The translations under genes were made by a program, and so were the position numbers. Source: Filosporella fistucella (Eukaryota > Ascomycota > Leotiomycetes > Helotiales). Taken from it: a stretch of 64,000 bases of DNA. How positions within the stretch are numbered: position 1 is the stretch's first letter; every line of letters begins with the position of its first letter. This document shows, in pieces, positions 39,442 to 51,272 of the stretch. Location: positions 1,798,001 through 1,862,000 of the forward strand of contig JAQJZZ010000017.1 in NCBI GenBank assembly GCA_030077755.1, given 5' to 3'. The notes below the pieces were generated by a model. That model did no database searches. It was given only the letters and a program-made list of their open reading frames with translations, and was not told the DNA's origin.

Positions 39442-41855
39442 ATGCTAGCAGAAGATCGAGCAAGACTACAGAAGATTGATGAACTGTATGCTTTGCGCCT
39501 AGATCAGTATGTATCACTGCCACAGGTAGGCTCACATGCATCCATGAAAGCACATCTTAATCTGACATCTGATCAGCTGGTTGTGGTTGGCGATCAATCA
39601 AGTGGGAAGAGTTCTGTTCTCGAGGGCTTGACGAACCTCCCATTTCCCCGAGACTCGGCCTCTGCACCCGTTTCCCAACACAAGTCGTGTTTAAACGCTC
39701 CGTATCTGCAAGTAAGGTGGTCAGTATCATGGCCACCCATGGCCATGGAAAATCCAGAGCCGATGCAATTGCGAAGTTCGGGAAAAGGCAGCTGTCAAGT
39801 TTGGATGAGCGTGCTTTCTCAGACCTGTTAGCAGAGGTGAGAATTGTTCTTCTAATAGGTCCGCACTTGATAATTCTCAATCATTGCAGGCATCGGACTG
39901 TATGGGAATAACTCTTGCGGGAAAACAGGACGGTTCTACTCTGGATTCCTTCTCGCACGATATCCTCAAGTTTGAGCTTTCTGGCCCAGAATATGAAAAC
40001 TTCAGTGTCGTTGATCTCCCTGGTATTTTCAGGAGTGAGTTGACCACATAATTGTCTATCAATGCTGATCGATGCAGAACCCACTCCGGGTCAGACGAGT
40101 AAGGAAGATATTCCACTTGTCCGCGAAATGATTGCAAAGTATCTTTGCAACCCGCGAAGTATCATCTTGTTAGTCGTGGCAGCGGTTGCGACTGAGCACT
40201 TGCTAATATTTTCTCAGGGCTGTTGTACCAGCCAATGTCGACATCGCTACCCAAGAAATCATTCAGATGGCTGAGGATGCCGACCCTGGTGGCCAGAGGA
40301 CTTTAGGGGTTCTAACAAAGCCAGACCTCGTAGATCGAGGAGCTGAGGAGAAGGTGAGGTCTTCTCTGGTGTGAGCCGCACTTGCTAACTTCCAAAGGTT
40401 ATGGACCTAGTTTGCAATCAAGCAGGGAGAGCCCACTTTGAGCTCGGGTACACCATAGTATGCAATCGGAGCCAGAGCGACCTAGGCATTTCCAACCAAG
40501 AAAGAAATGCACGCGAAGCTAATTTCTTTGCCAATATACCTTGGAGTGTGATCCCAAAGAAGCGAGTGGGAATAAAGGCACTGAAAGATCGACTCGATAA
40601 GCTACTGGTCGATGTAACAAGGAAGAATTTCCAGGCTGTGGCGGTGGATGTCCAGTCCAGGATTGAGGAACTAGAAAGGGAGTTGGACGATCTCGGGCCC
40701 GCACGGCAGACCCCTAACGACCAGCGTAACCACCTGATCCGAATTGCAGCCGATTTTCGTGACATAACCACCAAAGCCGTCGACGCGCACTACAGTCGCG
40801 ACCCATGTTTTTAGGACGATGTATTTCGGTTGGCTACAAATGTGATGGCAATGAATACCATCTTCTCGGACACCATTGCTCTGCATGGATTCACACGAAG
40901 ATTTCGACGAGGTTTGGGTGATGCAGACACTGCCCAGAAAACCAAGGAGGCAGAAGAAGTTCAACATGATATGGATACCTCCTCTACCGAGAGTCTGAGG
41001 ACACCAGTGTCTCCCGCTAGCGACAGAAATCACGACCATTCCCGCGGTTATCCAGAACTCAAGTCGCTGATCAGCAAGTCTAAAGCCGAGCCTAGGGCCA
41101 AGACAAGCATCATGCACTGGATTAAGCAAAGCCATGATCGTTCAAAAGGTTTCGAAATCGGAACTATCAATCCTTCCCTCCTCCCATCATTGTTCCTCGA
41201 GCAGTCTCGTGGGTGGGGATTTTATGCAAGACAACATGTGGAGGCAGTCATACAAACGATCCACAAGTTCAGCCATAAGGTGCTCTTCTATTGCGCCAAA
41301 GATGCAATACTCTCGCAACGGTTATGGACTAGATTGTCACAGTTAATATTGCCAGCATACAAGAAAGCATTGGATCACGTGGCATTTCTAGTGGAAGTCG
41401 AGCAGGGTGGTCATCCTATGACTATGAACCACTACTTTGCTGAGAATTTGCGGAAGGCACGAGAAGATCGCATCAGGCGACAACTTGCGAACTTGCAATC
41501 TTGGACGACAAATGATGTGGAAAAAGAACCGTTGCTGCGTCTAAGAGACACTGTTGCAACATTTGTGAGCAATGACGGGCAGTTGTCGGAGGATTTGCAT
41601 GACACTTTGGAAGCTTACTACAAAGTGGCACGAAAAAGATTTGTGGATGCCGTTTGTTTGCAAGCCGTAGATCATTTTCTTGTCAGCAACCAGTTCGGCC
41701 CACTCTGGCTGTTCCCGCCGCATTTCATCGGCAAGATGTCTGAGACAGACCTTAACAACATTGCTGGTGAAGGAGATGAGGCTGTGAGTCGTAGGGTGCG
41801 GCTAATTGAGGAAATCAAGAGCCTGAAGGCAGGAAAGAGGATTCTTGCAGATTGA
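39442..41855 (+). pseudogene. Dynamin-like GTPase, disrupted
   Basis: Large GTPase of the fungal dynamin/Mx-like family, acting in membrane remodelling. Exons: 39,442-39,525, 39,577-39,836, 39,890-40,034, 40,078-40,168, 40,218-40,353, 40,398-41,855. The G1 loop GDQSSGKSS is in exon 2, G3 (VVDLPGIF) in exon 3 and G4 ([10 protein letters not shown]) in exon 5. Middle and GTPase-effector-like helices follow to the stop at 41,855. There are two lesions. Between 39,656 and 39,662 one base is missing, so the frame must change to continue CTRFPTQVVFKRS. At 40,812-40,814 an in-frame TAG splits SRDPCF from DDVFRLAT in a conserved region; CAG-to-TAG would explain it. All introns still have good sites, so the decay is recent. 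The missing base could be an assembly error; the stop less likely. The start could instead lie further upstream. Confidence 0.8.
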
Positions 41856-42423
41856 GCAGTTTTCTATCATGTATGATTCACGGCCACTGGATGCTCATTC
41901 AGCGACAAATATAGATCCTTCTTCCATTGATTATTCAACCACGACAAGTGTTGCCGTGTGTTTCTCACTAGTCCTGGGTTTGAAATCTAATGTTTCTCTT
42001 CTGAAATTTCAAGTTTTTCAAGTACTCACCGAAGTTTCTAGACCCTTGGCCTTGAAGATCTACTGCAATTTGTTTCTTATATCTCATAGATGGTTCTCTC
42101 ACAAGGTGCTCGAGAGATTCGCAAACCAATTGCGTTAAGATGTTACGTGCTAAGATCAAAAGGGAAACGTCGGCATCTATTGTTCATTCATATTTCCCGC
42201 ACCGCCAAATGACGAGAGTATAGCCCTGCTCCCGCCAACAAAAGCAACACTTGAAATAACGTGAAGGAAATGCGCTACACAAAGCCAGTGGTGGGGAACC
42301 TTTGGTCTGACCGCTGGCTAAGTCATAGCAAAGGAGATAATCTTGTATTTTATTCGATAACAGGAATACTCACGAATCCATCCTTCATTCATCTTCTCGA
42401 AAAATACTACATTCATATGCAGC
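41856..42423. other. Intergenic region between dynamin copies
   Basis: Normal GC sequence without a supportable gene. It separates the disrupted dynamin gene from the second dynamin fragment, which has the same orientation. Confidence 0.5.
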
Positions 42424-42855
42424 ATGGGCGACCTCTCAAAGCCAGCACCCAAGAGTGAGAAGAAGGGTTCTGGCAGTCTTTCAATCCAGCTATATTGGAT
42501 AAAATCGACAAACTCTCCGCTTGTAATATTGGCGACTACATCTGCTTGCCAAAAATTGTCGTCATAGGAGATTAATCTAGTGGGAAGAGTTCTCTCTTGG
42601 ATGGTCTTACCGACCTGCCGTCTCCACTAGACAGTGGATTATATACAAGATTTGCTACGCAAATCACAGCATCCATCATTCCTACTAAGGGCTCTAACGC
42701 GGAACATATAGAGCGGATATGTGCATGGACGACAGAAATGGAGATTTTGGATCGGTTTTTTGCAAATATCATGCATGAGGTTGTTAGGGGCAGGAGCAGC
42801 TCATCTTCCGGTGAGCAAAAGGGATCGTTATCATGGGATTATTTAATGAATTGAA
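42424..42855 (+). pseudogene. Second dynamin-like GTPase fragment, disrupted
   Basis: The plus strand at about 42,480-42,760 encodes the N-terminus of another dynamin. It reads LDKIDKLSACNIGDYICLPK, then a P-loop, then SLLDGLTDLPSP and LYTRFATQITASIIP, followed by the helix that normally comes before the switch region. The P-loop reads GD-stop-SSGKSS: the Gln codon is TAA at 42,573-42,575, as expected for CAA-to-TAA. The ATG at 42,424 is out of frame with the conserved part. The homology stops near 42,780, shortly before the AT-rich island at 42,890, so about four fifths of the gene is missing. It differs from the first copy and is a paralogue rather than a recent duplicate. Confidence 0.75.
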
Positions 42856-42889
42856 TATCTGTATTAATATAGATGACCTAAATACGTGG

Positions 42890-43325
42890 ATCGCTCTAAT
42901 TGAAGCATTTGCTTATTAATATAAATATTAATAATAAATAAGGGATTAAAAGTATAATTTTTTAATTATATAATATAAGACTTAAGAATTTGGCAAAAAT
43001 AAGAAAAGCACAATAATAAGCATAAGACTAATTAATTAAATTAAGCTAATTAATAAAATTTATTCTTATTACTTTTATTTTATTAAAAACACTAATTATT
43101 ACAATTATAGAATAAATATATTATTCTTATAAATAATAAAGGTAATTAAGTAATATTTTATTTGACTTAAATTAATATAAAGCAATTTATTAAATAAGAG
43201 AACTATAAAGTAATAAAAAATCAATTAAAGATTTACTTATTTTTAATATATTAAATAAAAGGATATTATTTACAATTAATAGAATTAAGTGATTAAGAGA
43301 TTATAACTCAAATATATTATCGGAA
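42890..43325. repeat. Small AT-rich island
   Basis: About 435 bp of very high AT content, like the block at 1-37,900, set into normal sequence. It has no open frame and begins just after the truncated dynamin fragment. It is probably a RIP-mutated element remnant that removed the rest of that gene. I could not match it to another repeat in the window. Confidence 0.5.
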
Positions 43326-44572
43326 TCCAGTATTATAGCAGCCAATTAGCCAAGGGTTCTGGCCAATTTATTATAGAACTCGTATAACTTCTACGAATTG
43401 GGCAATCATAGGACTAATTGACCAATTAGACGTCATATTGACCAATAACTCGGATTGCCGGAATCGAGGTAACATATCCAGCGGTCACTCATCGGATTTC
43501 TTATTGTTTAATGATTTTTGTTCCGTCGCTGATGACATTACTCCTTAACTCGAGTCACCCAAGAGCTAAGGCTAGGACTGTACGGTGGAGGCGCGGAAAG
43601 GCTCGTCCAGAACTGGTGCCAAAGGTAAGACAGGTTTCTACGGGTAGAGTTTTGTGGAAAGTTTAAGATATATCTACTGCTTCGGCTTATGCCGTTCCAT
43701 CTCTGCGTATCACATTTTGAAAGGCGCTCTCGACGCCATAGAAGGTCTTACCATATACTATCATACCACTTGCTCAAATTGATAAGGGGCTGTGTTTCTT
43801 GTGACAGTTTCCGTCCCTCTAGTAGCGGCTGCCACTATACGCCTAAAAAAATCGCGCAAATTGGAGTCTTGCAAAGTAAAGCGCAGTTGGGGCCGGTAAA
43901 ATCCAAAGAAATCCTCAGTCTTGTATTGGCATTGGAAGATGGTACTTGTCTTTTCTATTGCTCAATAATTGGGAGGGAAGGTTTCGAGTGCAGACTCGGT
44001 ACCTGCATAAAGAATGAGGGGACTCGCGACTCGAACAGTACTAAAGAATCACAAAAGCAAAGATGTCTGGTTTAGTAGCAATATCAAACCTTATCAAGAA
44101 ATCACTCACAGCTTGACAGATGATGGCTTGAAAGCATCACGTCGCGGGTCCGGGGAAGTATTTATGGGGAGCCGAAACCGTCTGTTAAGCGAGCTTGGCG
44201 ACCTCTTTTGTCCCAAATGCAGGGGAAAGCCATCGCGCACGGTTGGTGAAGAATCTACCTAGGTCACTTTGTGGATACAATACGCCAACCATATAGCTTT
44301 TGTGACATGCAACGGGATAAGCGCACGATATTCTGCGCTATCTATGGAACTACGGAGCACTGAAGTGAGGGACTTCGTAATGGGTTAGATTTCGAGCAGC
44401 GCTGAACGACCCTCCTGAATCTCAGGGAGCTGGGACCAACTCCTTTTCACGACTTAATATATAATCCCCGCTGCTGAAAGGACTTCACCCAGCTGCATCC
44501 CCTTTAGTCAACAATACCGAGTATTAGCTCACCACTGATTTTCCTAGCTTGCCTTGTTCCCCACGCTCCGCA
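43326..44572. other. Intergenic region with a CCAAT cluster, no supported gene
   Basis: At 43,342-43,446 there are five CCAAT or ATTGG words within 105 bp. Open stretches at 43,689-44,262 have no recognisable domain or splice structure and are not called. A TATA-like AATATATAAT lies at 44,456-44,465, about 110 bp before the start of the next gene. Confidence 0.4.
44456..44465 (+). promoter_or_regulatory. TATA-like element of the rhodopsin-domain gene
   Basis: AATATATAAT about 107-117 bp upstream of the ATG at 44,573, in otherwise balanced sequence. Confidence 0.35.
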
Positions 44573-45748
44573 ATGGATTCGAATCCATCTATGCCCCATA
44601 ATAACAATGTCGGCCGAATCATTGCGATTGGGGTGACTACTACGCTGATAGCAACGATTGCAGTGACGCTGCGCATTTATACACGCATGCGAATACTCCG
44701 ACTCATTGGGCTTGAGGATATCTTGGTTGTCATATCACTAGTCTTATCAATGATCACAACAGCACTGGTATGCTCACGTAAGTGTCCAGCAGGGATTTGC
44801 CCCGAGTGAGGTGCATACTGAAGATGAATCAAGGCACTCGATACGGGTATGGCCATCATATTTGGGATACTGATCCATCCTTGGAGAACCACATTATACA
44901 CTTCAAAGTGGGCACATCTATTACTTGCCTCTTGAAGCCGCTAACTTGAAATTTGCAGGTGTTTTACTCCAGCATAATAGTCTATAATGCCGCACTCCCT
45001 GTGATAAAGTCAACCTTTCTGCTCACCTACCTCCGGATTTTCCCAATGAAGCACGTGCGAATATGTTGCTACATCCTGCTTTCAATCGTCATCTGCTTTG
45101 GTCTTTGGCTCTTCTTTGGCTCGGTTTTCTCGTGCTTGCCAATCGCCAGCTACTGGGATCCTCGTATCCCAGGGAAGTGCTTGGATGCGTACGGTCTATG
45201 GCTAGGTAATTCCATTGTCAACATTCTGACCGACTTTGCAATATTCTTACTGCCGATCCCTATCATCAAGAGTCTGAATATAGCGAAAAAGGTGAAGGCT
45301 AGCTTGTTGGTTGTTTTTGCTTTCGGATTTTTGTATGTGCCTTTAATTTTTCCACTCTCCACTATTACTTATCCTTTCTCAAATGACCACTTCATATTAC
45401 AAGGCTCCTAACTCTTGGAACAGCGAATGCCTCATATCTATTATACGTCTCCATGCACTAAGGCAGGCTACAACACCCCCAGACTTCACATATGTCTCTG
45501 AAGGCGCCGGAACATGGTCGATGATTGAGCTGAACCTGGGCATCTTCTGTGTTTGTCTTCCTACTTTCCGCCCACTCCTTGCAAGGTGGATACCTCAACT
45601 TGGGCCAAATTTCTATACGGCACCAGTACAAGATCTCACCTTTACATGGCAAAGCGTGCTCGACCGAAGGGACCAACCTGTACAACTCGGCGATAGTACG
45701 TCGCTTAACGATATTTCAAAAGAGAGGGGCGGATCTGATGCAAGTTAA
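44573..45748 (+). CDS. Fungal rhodopsin-domain integral membrane protein
   Basis: Seven-helix membrane protein of the fungal rhodopsin-domain family (PTH11/SAT-like; ligand and role unknown). Four exons: 44,573-44,767, 44,824-44,907, 44,959-45,332, 45,424-45,748, giving 325 residues. Phases fit at all junctions and acceptors end in AG. Visible marks are a first helix at residues 14-33, RIYTR, GLEDILVVISLVL in helix 2, GYGHHIWD after it, the KSTFLLTYLRIF helix with an aromatic YSS before it, WDPRIPGKC (typical extracellular Cys), LTDFAIFLLPIPII, ISIIRLHAL, and a last helix IELNLGIFCVCLPTFRPLL. The start at 44,573 follows an A-rich leader. The short tail of about 55 residues is hydrophilic. No lesion is seen, in contrast to both neighbours. 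Confidence 0.85.
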
Positions 45749-45967
45749 GGTAAGGTAGATTGGATCGCTCGAGTTTTGCCCCTAACAATCCCTAGGGCGT
45801 AGGCACTTCCATTTGCAATCTCGGGGAACAGGATCCTTTTGGGGAACATTATTTAACGAGGTAGCACAGACCTAGCATACTTAGCTCAGAGCATAGATAG
45901 CATTTCACAATACAATATTAATCACCAATACCTACTTACATTCAAACCTTCGCACTCTTGCCCCAAT

Positions 45968-47385
45968 ATGTGTCTGCTTAACGATTGCCCATACGATATT
46001 CTACAATTAATCATGAATGCATGTTCTAGGAATGACCTGGCGAAGTTGTCAACAATCAACAAGCGCCTCCACGCCCTCACAGAACCCGCCATTTACCAAT
46101 CGCTCAGCTGGATTTGGGAAGGAATACAATTATTACGTAGCATCTTCGACAAACCAGACTTGGCTATATACATACGAGATACAAAATTCACAGGGGAAAC
46201 TTTTCATCTCTCACCGTTCGGCATGAAATTGCCACCTCGCATCTCCTTACCAGACATGGAAAAACGAAGATGTGTAGATATTGTTCGTTATTCAAAAATA
46301 CCCCATCTTGAGCTTTGGGTCGAAAATCTAGGAGGCAACTCTCCATCCTCGTCCCCAGCAACAATGGATGCAGTACTCGCGGTGTTGCTTTCACAGCTCC
46401 CAAACCTGACATTGCTTTACTTGGGTTCCAACTTCACAAAAGAAACCACGCTAATTAGTGCTATGTTTAAGCACAGACTCTGTGATAGGAGTTTTTCAAC
46501 ATTTTCAAGACTCAAAGAGCTTAAAGAAGTGCATTTTTATCACCAGGTTGATGCCGAGCGTCGCTGGGGAAGAGATGAAAACGACCAAACGCCAAACAAC
46601 ACCTCTGCACTCCCACCTTCTTCTATGCCCCTTTCATTCAAAACATCACAGCGACAATTGAGGAGCCACTTGAATTTGAGTGGCCAAGTGCAGAGCCTCC
46701 AACACCACCCAAACTCAAATCTCTCAACATCACTCTCCTCCGCGAGCGAAGCCTTGGTAGAATTCTCTCGCTATGTAAAAATCTGCCCACACTCACCTAC
46801 AACTTCTATGCCGACAAGGCAAGTGAGATGAAACATCTAATGCGAGCTTCTATCTCGAGCGCCGATCTGACGTACGCACTACTCCCCATTCGACCAAAGC
46901 CGCCGTCGCTGGCTCTCACATGCTTCATCACCGACCACGATTACAATGGCCACGAGATGGAGCTTGAAAGCATCCGATCGCCCGTCACTGGCTTCACTAA
47001 GTTTCATATGTTGGAGAGACTTGAAGTGCCGTTTGTATTTCTCCTGGGAAACCACCAAGCGGATAATATCTAGCTTGGGAGCGCGCTGCCTAGGAGTTTG
47101 AAAAGCTTGAGGTTATCAGATTTCGGGTCTATGGGCTGGCGCGATAAATGGAATGGATGGATTCCACCTGTACTAAAAGTTATTGAGACTTGGCTTGGAG
47201 AGTGGAGAGAGACTACGCAACTGTTAGAGAGGATTGGGATTCTGGATGGAAGTTGCGAAAATAGGGGGCTCGATGAGAAGTTCAGAAGAATACCCGAGGG
47301 AATCGATGTGGAGATTGTGGTTGCCCTTAATGAGGATGAGAGGAATGATGACTGGCCAAGGGTGTTTGACCGTCATCCTGAGTAA
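45968..47385 (+). pseudogene. F-box-like protein gene, disrupted
   Basis: The N-terminus MCLLNDCPYDILQLIMNACS ... LSTINKRLHALTEPAIYQSL has the spacing of an F-box, the part that binds Skp1 in SCF ubiquitin ligases. A long C-terminal region like fungal F-box/LRR-type proteins follows. The first frame ends at 46,831, but from about 46,615 the neighbouring frame carries the natural continuation (FFYAPFIQNITATIEEPLEF ... SLNITLLRE). A frameshift therefore lies between about 46,560 and 46,615, with no fitting intron there. In that second frame a TAG at 47,071-47,073 separates GNHQADNI from LGSALPRSLKSLRL, which continues to the stop at 47,385; CAG-to-TAG would explain it. With two lesions and the rest well kept, this is a recently lost gene. 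Confidence 0.7.
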
Positions 47386-48502
47386 CAGTGCGGCCGATTT
47401 ATATATTGATAATATAATTGATATCATACAAGAGTCAACCAGCTGGTTTTGATTTGGTGAGGCATATCTTGGACCCAATAGCTATTCAGTGAAAAGGGTG
47501 AAGCCCTCTTAAGTGAATTTGATAGAACAGCATACATATCAGCAGTCCGTGCACCTATTGAATTATCACCATCCTAGATTTCTTCAAACTTCATATAAGG
47601 TCAATTGTTTCAACATGCTCAATTTATCCGAAATGCTTTCATAGTAAGACCTGCTCAACCCAAAATTTTGCATACGACATGCAGGGAATCACCTGACAGT
47701 GAAGTCACAAGCTCTGCCTTCTTTTTCTACTTAAGAAACACAACACGGTAATTGATGAAAGTTCATCGAGCTCTCAAGCGAAAGCCAGGATGACAAAATA
47801 ATAATCCTCAAAGGATACGCTTGAGTAACCTCTACTACTCTCTCTAAGAAAGCCGCTCGTTGATCCACAGACAGGAGAAGTCTAACTCAAGAACCGACCT
47901 GTCATGACACTTGCTGCCATGTCGACGTTTTGCGCACGCATCTTCGCCCGTTAATTCAACTAAAGCTGAAGAATGCGAAGCAATGTACGTGATAGCTTTC
48001 TCAATTGTCCATTCTGCCTCCTAAGAAGACTGGGACTTCGGAGATACCTTAATTCTGTCACTGCTGGCTGTATCTCTAGATATCATAATACATCGGTGAT
48101 TATCTCGCAGGTTTCTGTATACTCGCAGAGCTGCTTGAAAATCACTTCCAACGTAATGATTTTTTCTGTAAATAGAGAAGGTCAAACTCCGCAGCTGCGA
48201 TGGCGAGCTACTGTATATCAGGAATATAGCCACTTGACTCACATATACCATAATAGATACAAGTATCTAGATACGTGACAACTAGCATATGATGTTCACC
48301 TAGGAACCCTTTATCTAGGGTTATACTATAAGCAAAACATTCTAATGTTCAAAGAGAAGCGATCTCATTTCCCAATTTTACCTCTCCCGAGTAATTTTTC
48401 TACCGAGACACGATAAATGAGTCGTAATCAAGACATATTTAACTTAATATTACTAGCCTATTCAAATAGCCATTAATTAGGATACAGAAAACAAAAGTTT
48501 CG
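47386..48502. other. Intergenic region, nothing recognised
   Basis: About 1.1 kb between the F-box pseudogene and the 3' end of the next minus-strand gene. Short open stretches at 47,973-48,278 on both strands overlap each other and have no domain, so no gene is called. Confidence 0.5.
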
Positions 48503-49492
48503 TTATAACAGACATGCCCCAAGAACGAAGAATAGACTCCATATCGCGATGATAACACCCTGGGTTTTCCTATTGCCTTCTATACGCAAAGCTGAGCTTG
48601 GTTTTGAAGAGGTTGAAGCTGTGGAGGATGTGGTGGCGGCTGTTGCGGTGTCAGAGGCTTTGTGAACCAAGATACCCATACCCTCGACCGCTACTCCGAC
48701 ATAAGAAGTCACTTCGGAGGGTGCGAACGATGTTGTCGCCGTTGATACTGACAATGTCCCCGTGACTGTCAGCAAACCCCCGGTGATGGTCTGTCCGGCA
48801 ATGGTCCACGTGCCGTTCACAGTCCCATAATCTGCCTCGGGTGCCTCATTTCTGCAGCCAGTAGTCGGAGTAAGAGCTGAGCTCGGGAGAGTAGAGTAGC
48901 AGCCGCCGTTCGCTGCTATATAAGAACTATATAAATGAGGAATCAGCTTCCAGGTCGCTGGACATAACAGATGGATCTCTTTGAAATACTATAGACCATT
49001 GACTGGATAGGCGCGAACTAACCTAGGGCAACATAGAATAGCCGTTTCGCCAGGGTCCAGAGCTGCTAGAAACACAGCGAGTTGAGGTTCAAAGAACGCA
49101 ACTGGAGAACCAGTGGGGAGCGTATTAGACAAGTTGAAGGCACCAGAAACACTGATGGATGTAGGGTTACTTGTAGGTCTGGCAGCTGCGCCCACTGTAG
49201 CTTGACCAGAAGGGCAGATTAGTCCTGGCGACTGATACACGATGAATAAACCGGCAGTTGGGTTGGGACCTTCAGCGGAAGAGATGATAGACTGGACAAT
49301 GGATCCGGACGGATTGCAATCTGCTGGTGGCACCCAAGGACAATGAACGTTCCAGAGGAGCTGAGCCGGATCTGTTGCGGGAGCGATCATAGTTCTATAT
49401 GCGGTAGCGCATGATGCTGGCTCAGTGAAAGTCGTTGTTGCCGGACCGACGTTTAACAGAGACCAGCCTGAGAGAGAAGTGGCTGTAGGCAT
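48503..49492 (-). CDS. Ser/Thr-rich protein with C-terminal hydrophobic segment
   Basis: Two exons, 49,492-49,023 and 48,926-48,503 (intron of 96 nt, donor GTTAGT), give 297 residues. The junction makes a CCPSSYIAANGGCYSTLP stretch, typical of fungal wall-associated proteins with paired Cys. The N-terminus SLSGWSLLNVGPATTTFTEP lacks an obvious signal peptide, so a 5' exon may be missing. The C-terminus has a Thr/Ser/Ala-rich stalk (residues about 245-275), then a basic patch (RIEGNRKTQ) and a hydrophobic IIAIWSLFFVLGACLL end. That fits either a single membrane span or a GPI-type signal, though the basic residues before it favour a membrane span. It probably sits at the cell surface. The role is unknown and the frame is intact. 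Confidence 0.7.
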
Positions 49493-50303
49493 AATGGTCA
49501 GATATGTAAGGTACAGACAGTGAAGGTAATTAGTAACGTATTAGATTGCTTGAAATAACGTCAGATGTTATTGATAGGTAAAGATTGCACTACATGAGGT
49601 AACAACAGTACAGATCTGTATATGGCTTACAGAGCTATTCCGTGGCAGGTGGGAAATCTGCGTACTTAAATAGGTACGATAGAAAAGTAAGTATGGTACT
49701 GTACGATTACCTAGGAACCAAGCAAAGAGCTGGAACCCCGCACCCACAGAACGCCAACGCCTTGTCAGGGGTAGAATAAATAAGCTTGATCCTTCAGATC
49801 CTCCAAATAAGCCCGGCGGAACCATCATCCGACTATGCCAATCCTCATAATAATATATTTGTTCGAACCTTTGTGTTTCTTGGTAATAAAGAAGCAAAAA
49901 CATCTAGCAGTGCCAAGATTTTCCAGTAGTGTCCTTCCTTCTGACACCTTCTGCCCGGGATGCTTATACCTATCTTGTGCCAAAAGAACTTAGCCTCAGG
50001 TACGTAGGTACCTACCTATCTATGGTTGCCGACCACCTTAGGCGAGCTGCTTATGGGGCGGGCCGAGTAATTCCATTCTACTAGGTTACTCGTTTAAGTC
50101 CCTACATTTGCTTGCAGTACCTTCGGTACTCCTTCTACTACTGTCATGTACATGACATGATCGCCTCCAAAGATTAACCTCAGAAGTCCCAGGTATTTCA
50201 GCCTCAGCACGGCCCGCGGGATGTGAATACCTAGCAAACGTAAGGTAGAAATAGATGCAGAGGTACAACTGCAGCCTACCTACATTGCAATAACCTCAAC
50301 AAG
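49493..50303. other. Intergenic region, no supported gene
   Basis: Contains TAGGTACCTACCTA-type words at about 50,003-50,020, common in ascomycete intergenic DNA. The minus-strand open stretch 49,568-49,903 has no domain or codon pattern that convinces me. Confidence 0.4.
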
Positions 50304-51272
50304 ATGCTGATCAACGAACTTGACGCCGACGTCGTGCGGCTAGTTGCCGCTTCCGTTGCGAAATCAGGAACTCGTGCAGACATACTGGTTTTTGCAATAA
50401 CATGCCACCACACTTATCAAGCTGCAAGATTTTTCATTCCAGTGCGCCTGAAGATGAACATACCATCCATCACTTTTAAGACGCACCGTTATGGAGGACG
50501 AAAGTTACGGGCTAGGTGTACGCTCGCTACGAGTCGGTCTGTTTAAGACAATCCACGATGAGCTTTTGTCCAAGAGGATAAGCGTGACTTCTTCCAACTG
50601 ATACCGAACTTGAGGACCTTAATTGTTTATAAATCATCGCTTAATATCCTGCGTATTGTATTTTTTCTTGAAACATGTTTCAGGAGATCTTTACGAAGAT
50701 TATCATTAGGTTCAGAAATCAAAACTACGGCCCTAGAGGTGCTGGAAATCACATGGTGATCACAGACGGTCCTTGGCACCATTATCACCCCACATCAACA
50801 GAATTGCCTTGTTGGATGGCTCTTCCACAAACGCTTTAAACATCTCATATCTCATCTTTCCCTCCACGTACCAAGTCTATATCTCGCAATCCCCTGTTTG
50901 TCTACACGCGGAGTCAACAGAAGACCTGGCTGTGCAAAACCATCTCATCGAGTACTAGGGTGTCTACCTTAGCGATTTACAAGTTATCGACATCGGACCA
51001 GGGAACAAGGGCCCTTCCACATCGAGATATGCTGCAATATCCTATTTTCGCAGATGCTGGACCCAAAGCACCCGAAGCCTGCATCAAACTTCTTTGTTGC
51101 CCTCACTAAGTTCACAGAGGAGAACGGTGCTGCTACTATGATACTAGATTCCACCAATTGTAGAAATTGGTGGAAGGTCCGTGCGAGCGATCAAGTAGAC
51201 ACTCTTCCAGTACGCGTTTTAGCATATAGATACTGCACCTTCGTGAATTGCTTCGTGCTTCCCTTTCTCTAA
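50304..51272 (+). pseudogene. Eroded F-box/LRR-like relic
   Basis: The start (MLINELDADVVRLVAASVAK, then a HHTYQAARFFIPVRL helix) resembles an F-box. After a stop at 50,546 the coding look continues in shifting frames: RDFFQLIPNLRTLIVYKSS at about 50,590-50,650, CFRRSLRRLSLGSEIKTTAL at about 50,680-50,735, HINRIALLDGS near 50,795, and a last open piece at 51,054-51,272. Several frameshifts and stops are needed, and no introns fit all of them. It looks older than the F-box pseudogene at 45,968. The assignment rests on pattern only. Confidence 0.35.

Noticed and set aside
40671..41135. Minus-strand open frame of 154 codons inside the dynamin locus
   Set aside because: Exact antisense shadow of well-supported dynamin exons.
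43689..44262. Overlapping plus-strand open frames
   Set aside because: No domain, inconsistent frames and no introns that join them.
49568..49903. Minus-strand open frame of 111 codons
   Set aside because: No recognisable domain, repetitive Tyr/Phe start due to base composition, no support as an exon of the neighbouring gene.
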